NCBI GenBank assembly: GCA_964017125.1
Contig: OZ024904.1
Coordinates: forward strand, 684,152 to 748,151
From: Flabesymbios commensalis
Lineage: Eukaryota > Annelida > Polychaeta > Terebellida > Flabelligeridae
Direction of reading: 5' to 3'
Length of the DNA stretch: 64,000 nucleotides
Shown here piece after piece: positions 61,926-64,000 of the stretch. Within the stretch, counting starts at the first letter, position 1, and every line of letters begins with the position of its first letter. Made by a program: the position numbers and the translations under genes. Under the pieces are notes generated by a model. It was given only the letters and a program-made list of their open reading frames with translations. It was not told the origin of the DNA and searched no databases.

Positions 61926-64000
61926 CAATTAGTTATCGTAAAGTGGCTGACGTGGACATTAACACTTTGGGTCCGTCTATCCTAGATAAACTAAACTTCA
62001 TAGATAATAGTAAAGATACAAATGTAAATGATTTTACCTCCTCTTGGACGAGTCGAGTTTTATCTATATTCGACACGCACTGGCCAGTAAGAACCAAGCG
62101 AATTAAAAAAGAACACCAACCTGGGTGGTTAACGGCCGACATAAGTTAATGAAAGAACGAGATACATTTAAATCTAGCAAGTCTTTTGTAAAATACAAGG
62201 AATTACGAAATAAATGCAAAAAAGAAATCAAAAAAGCTAAATCAAAGTATTACATAAACTTAATAGAAACAAATAAAAATAACCAAAATATTATCTCCAA
62301 AATTTATCTCTAAAATTAAACATAGAAAAACAATCAACAAGTTAACAGTTGATGGACATGATATAGACAGTCAGGAATCAATTGTAATGAATTAAATCAA
62401 CATTTCACAACTTTGATAGATAAACTTATTGGTAAAAATGAAAATGAGCGACCAAATTTTACGATTTTAGAAAATTTTGTAAATGCTAAACTATTGCCAG
62501 GTACTGTTTACAACATTCCTCCTATTTCACATGCATTTATATACAAATTTCTTTCCTCGCTTAAGTCTTCTAAAGCTACCGGCCTGGATGGAATTAGCGC
62601 AAAATACTTTAAAATGCTCGCCCCGTACATTACTGACAGCATAGTAAAGTTATGTAATGTTAGCATAGCAGAAGGACAATTTCCTGATAGTTGGAAAATT
62701 GCTAGAGTAATTCCCCTGTTTAAAAAGGGATCTGATGCTGATGTAAATAACTACAGACCAATCTCCATCCTACCTGTGGTATCGAAGATTATTAAAAAAC
62801 ATAATGCGTTATCTTTTTATGCGTTTTTAAATAATAATAATTTGCTACACCGAAGACAGTCAGGCTTTCGTTATATTCACTCTTGTCAAACCGCCTTAAC
62901 CCTAATGACAGAAGAATGGCTAGAAGCAATGAATAACGGTGAATTAACTGGTGTTCTGATGGTAGATCTTTGCAAGGCATTTGACTTCGTAGATCACTCA
63001 TTATTATTGCAAAAACTAGAAATATATCGCTGCACTACAAATGCCCTAAATTGGTTTACTTCCTATCTATTTAACCAAAGTCAAAAAGTCGACATAGACG
63101 GAATTTTGTCTGATCCTTTAGAAAACAAATCCGGTGTTCCCCAAGGCTCTGTCCTGGGGCCTTTGTTTTTCATTTTATTTATAAATGACATATTTTTATA
63201 TCCAGCATTGGAAAACATGTCCCTATTTGCTGATGACGCTACAGATCATCATACGAGCAAAAATATTCAGAATATTTCTTCTAAATTACAAATAAAGGCG
63301 ACCTCGGTTAACCAGTGGTGTGAAATTAACAGAATGAAAATGAGCATAGAAAAGACAAAAATAATGCTTATTGGATCCAGGCAAAAATTAAACCGAATAA
63401 GTGAATCAGAAAAATACATTAAATTACTTATTGATAATACCCCGATTGAGCAGATAAGCAATACTTGGCATTCACATAGATAGCTCCTTGACATGGGATG
63501 TTCAGGTATCGCATGTAAAAAAAATAGTGATATATAAATTATTCCTCCTGAAGCGTATTCGGCATTTTCTACCTAAAGATACTCGGATTTGATTTTATAA
63601 CTTTTACATAAAGCCATACTTGGAGTATTGTTGCAGTATATGGGGTAATTGTTCAAAAGAAAATATAAATATAATTGTAAAACTCCAAAAAAGGGCTGCA
63701 AGATTAATTTTAGATGCTGACTTTTTCACACCAAGCGCTAATTTATTTAAAGAATTGAAATGGATCCCGTTCTCTGATATTGTTAAATACCACCAAGTTA
63801 GCTTAGTTTACAAGTGCATTCACAAAATTACTCCTGAATATTTACATGACATGTTTAGCATCAAGCTAGATTCAAAGCGTTATAATTTAAGGTCTTCAAA
63901 CACAGGTCGCTTAGATGTTTCGAAAAAACACAACAGGAGTTTATCTTTCAATGGCCCTAAATTGTGGAATAGCCTGGACAGCGAAACAAGACAAGCAATT
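61926..64000 (+). mobile_element. LINE (CR1/L2-like), broken, runs off the window
   Basis: Begins in the linker between endonuclease and RT (RKVADVDINTLGPSILDKLN). RT block 63 codons on: SSLKSSKATGLDGISAKYFK, then FDFVDHSLLLQKL, GVPQGSVLGPLFFILFINDI and FADDAT; the C-terminal part (CSIWGNCSKENINII, KLWNSLDSETRQAI) is near the window end. The frame changes near 62145, between 62313 and 62410, and near 63480, with a stop near 63590, so it cannot encode a full protein. It differs clearly from the LINE at 41421 and sits in the RUN-gene intron after exon 14. Confidence 0.9.

Overview
This is animal nuclear DNA, probably from a marine invertebrate. Three spliced genes with GT-AG introns sit in AT-rich sequence crowded with short interspersed elements. 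Intron densities, the GALK1-type galactokinase and the family-2 carbohydrate sulfotransferase fit a metazoan. The frequent palindrome TAGGCCTA and the many hairpin elements remind me of echinoderm, hemichordate or mollusc genomes, but nothing here fixes the phylum. I see no bacterial operons, CRISPR arrays, functional rRNA or tRNA genes, or retrovirus-like or other capsid-bearing elements.

Layout. 1-5293: no gene, repeats only. 5294-16108 (minus): a complete 652-residue type II Golgi sulfotransferase, assembled here from eight coding exons whose phases all match. 16110-27108: gene-free stretch full of minisatellites, SINEs and foldback elements. 27109-41047 (minus): a complete 7-exon, 401-residue galactokinase (GALK1-type). 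41048-41312: a 265-bp head-to-head promoter region. 41313-61207 and beyond (plus): the first 14 exons (342 residues) of a gene with a RUN domain, then a PDZ-like domain, an acidic linker and what looks like the start of a PTB domain; it runs off the window. One LINE with a 520-codon open reverse-transcriptase frame lies in intron 1 of that gene. A second, broken LINE fills the end of the window.

The three genes are not an obvious pathway: galactose phosphorylation in the cytosol, glycan sulfation in the Golgi, and a probable small-GTPase or membrane-traffic adaptor. Only the galactokinase and RUN genes are likely to share regulation, through their common promoter.

The two most unusual signals are structural. 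(1) Tandem duplications sit on or within about 35 bp of splice junctions at eight places in the three genes. In five of them the repeat unit itself contains the splice site plus adjoining exon sequence, giving arrays of candidate acceptors or donors. (2) A 6432-bp element with perfect 30-bp terminal inverted repeats, a 7-bp target duplication and dense subterminal palindromic motifs occupies most of one RUN-gene intron and shows no recognisable transposase. In addition, four unrelated hairpin families share the terminus TTAACCCTT...AAGGGTTAA, and a nested insertion shows directly that they target TTAA, as piggyBac-type elements do.
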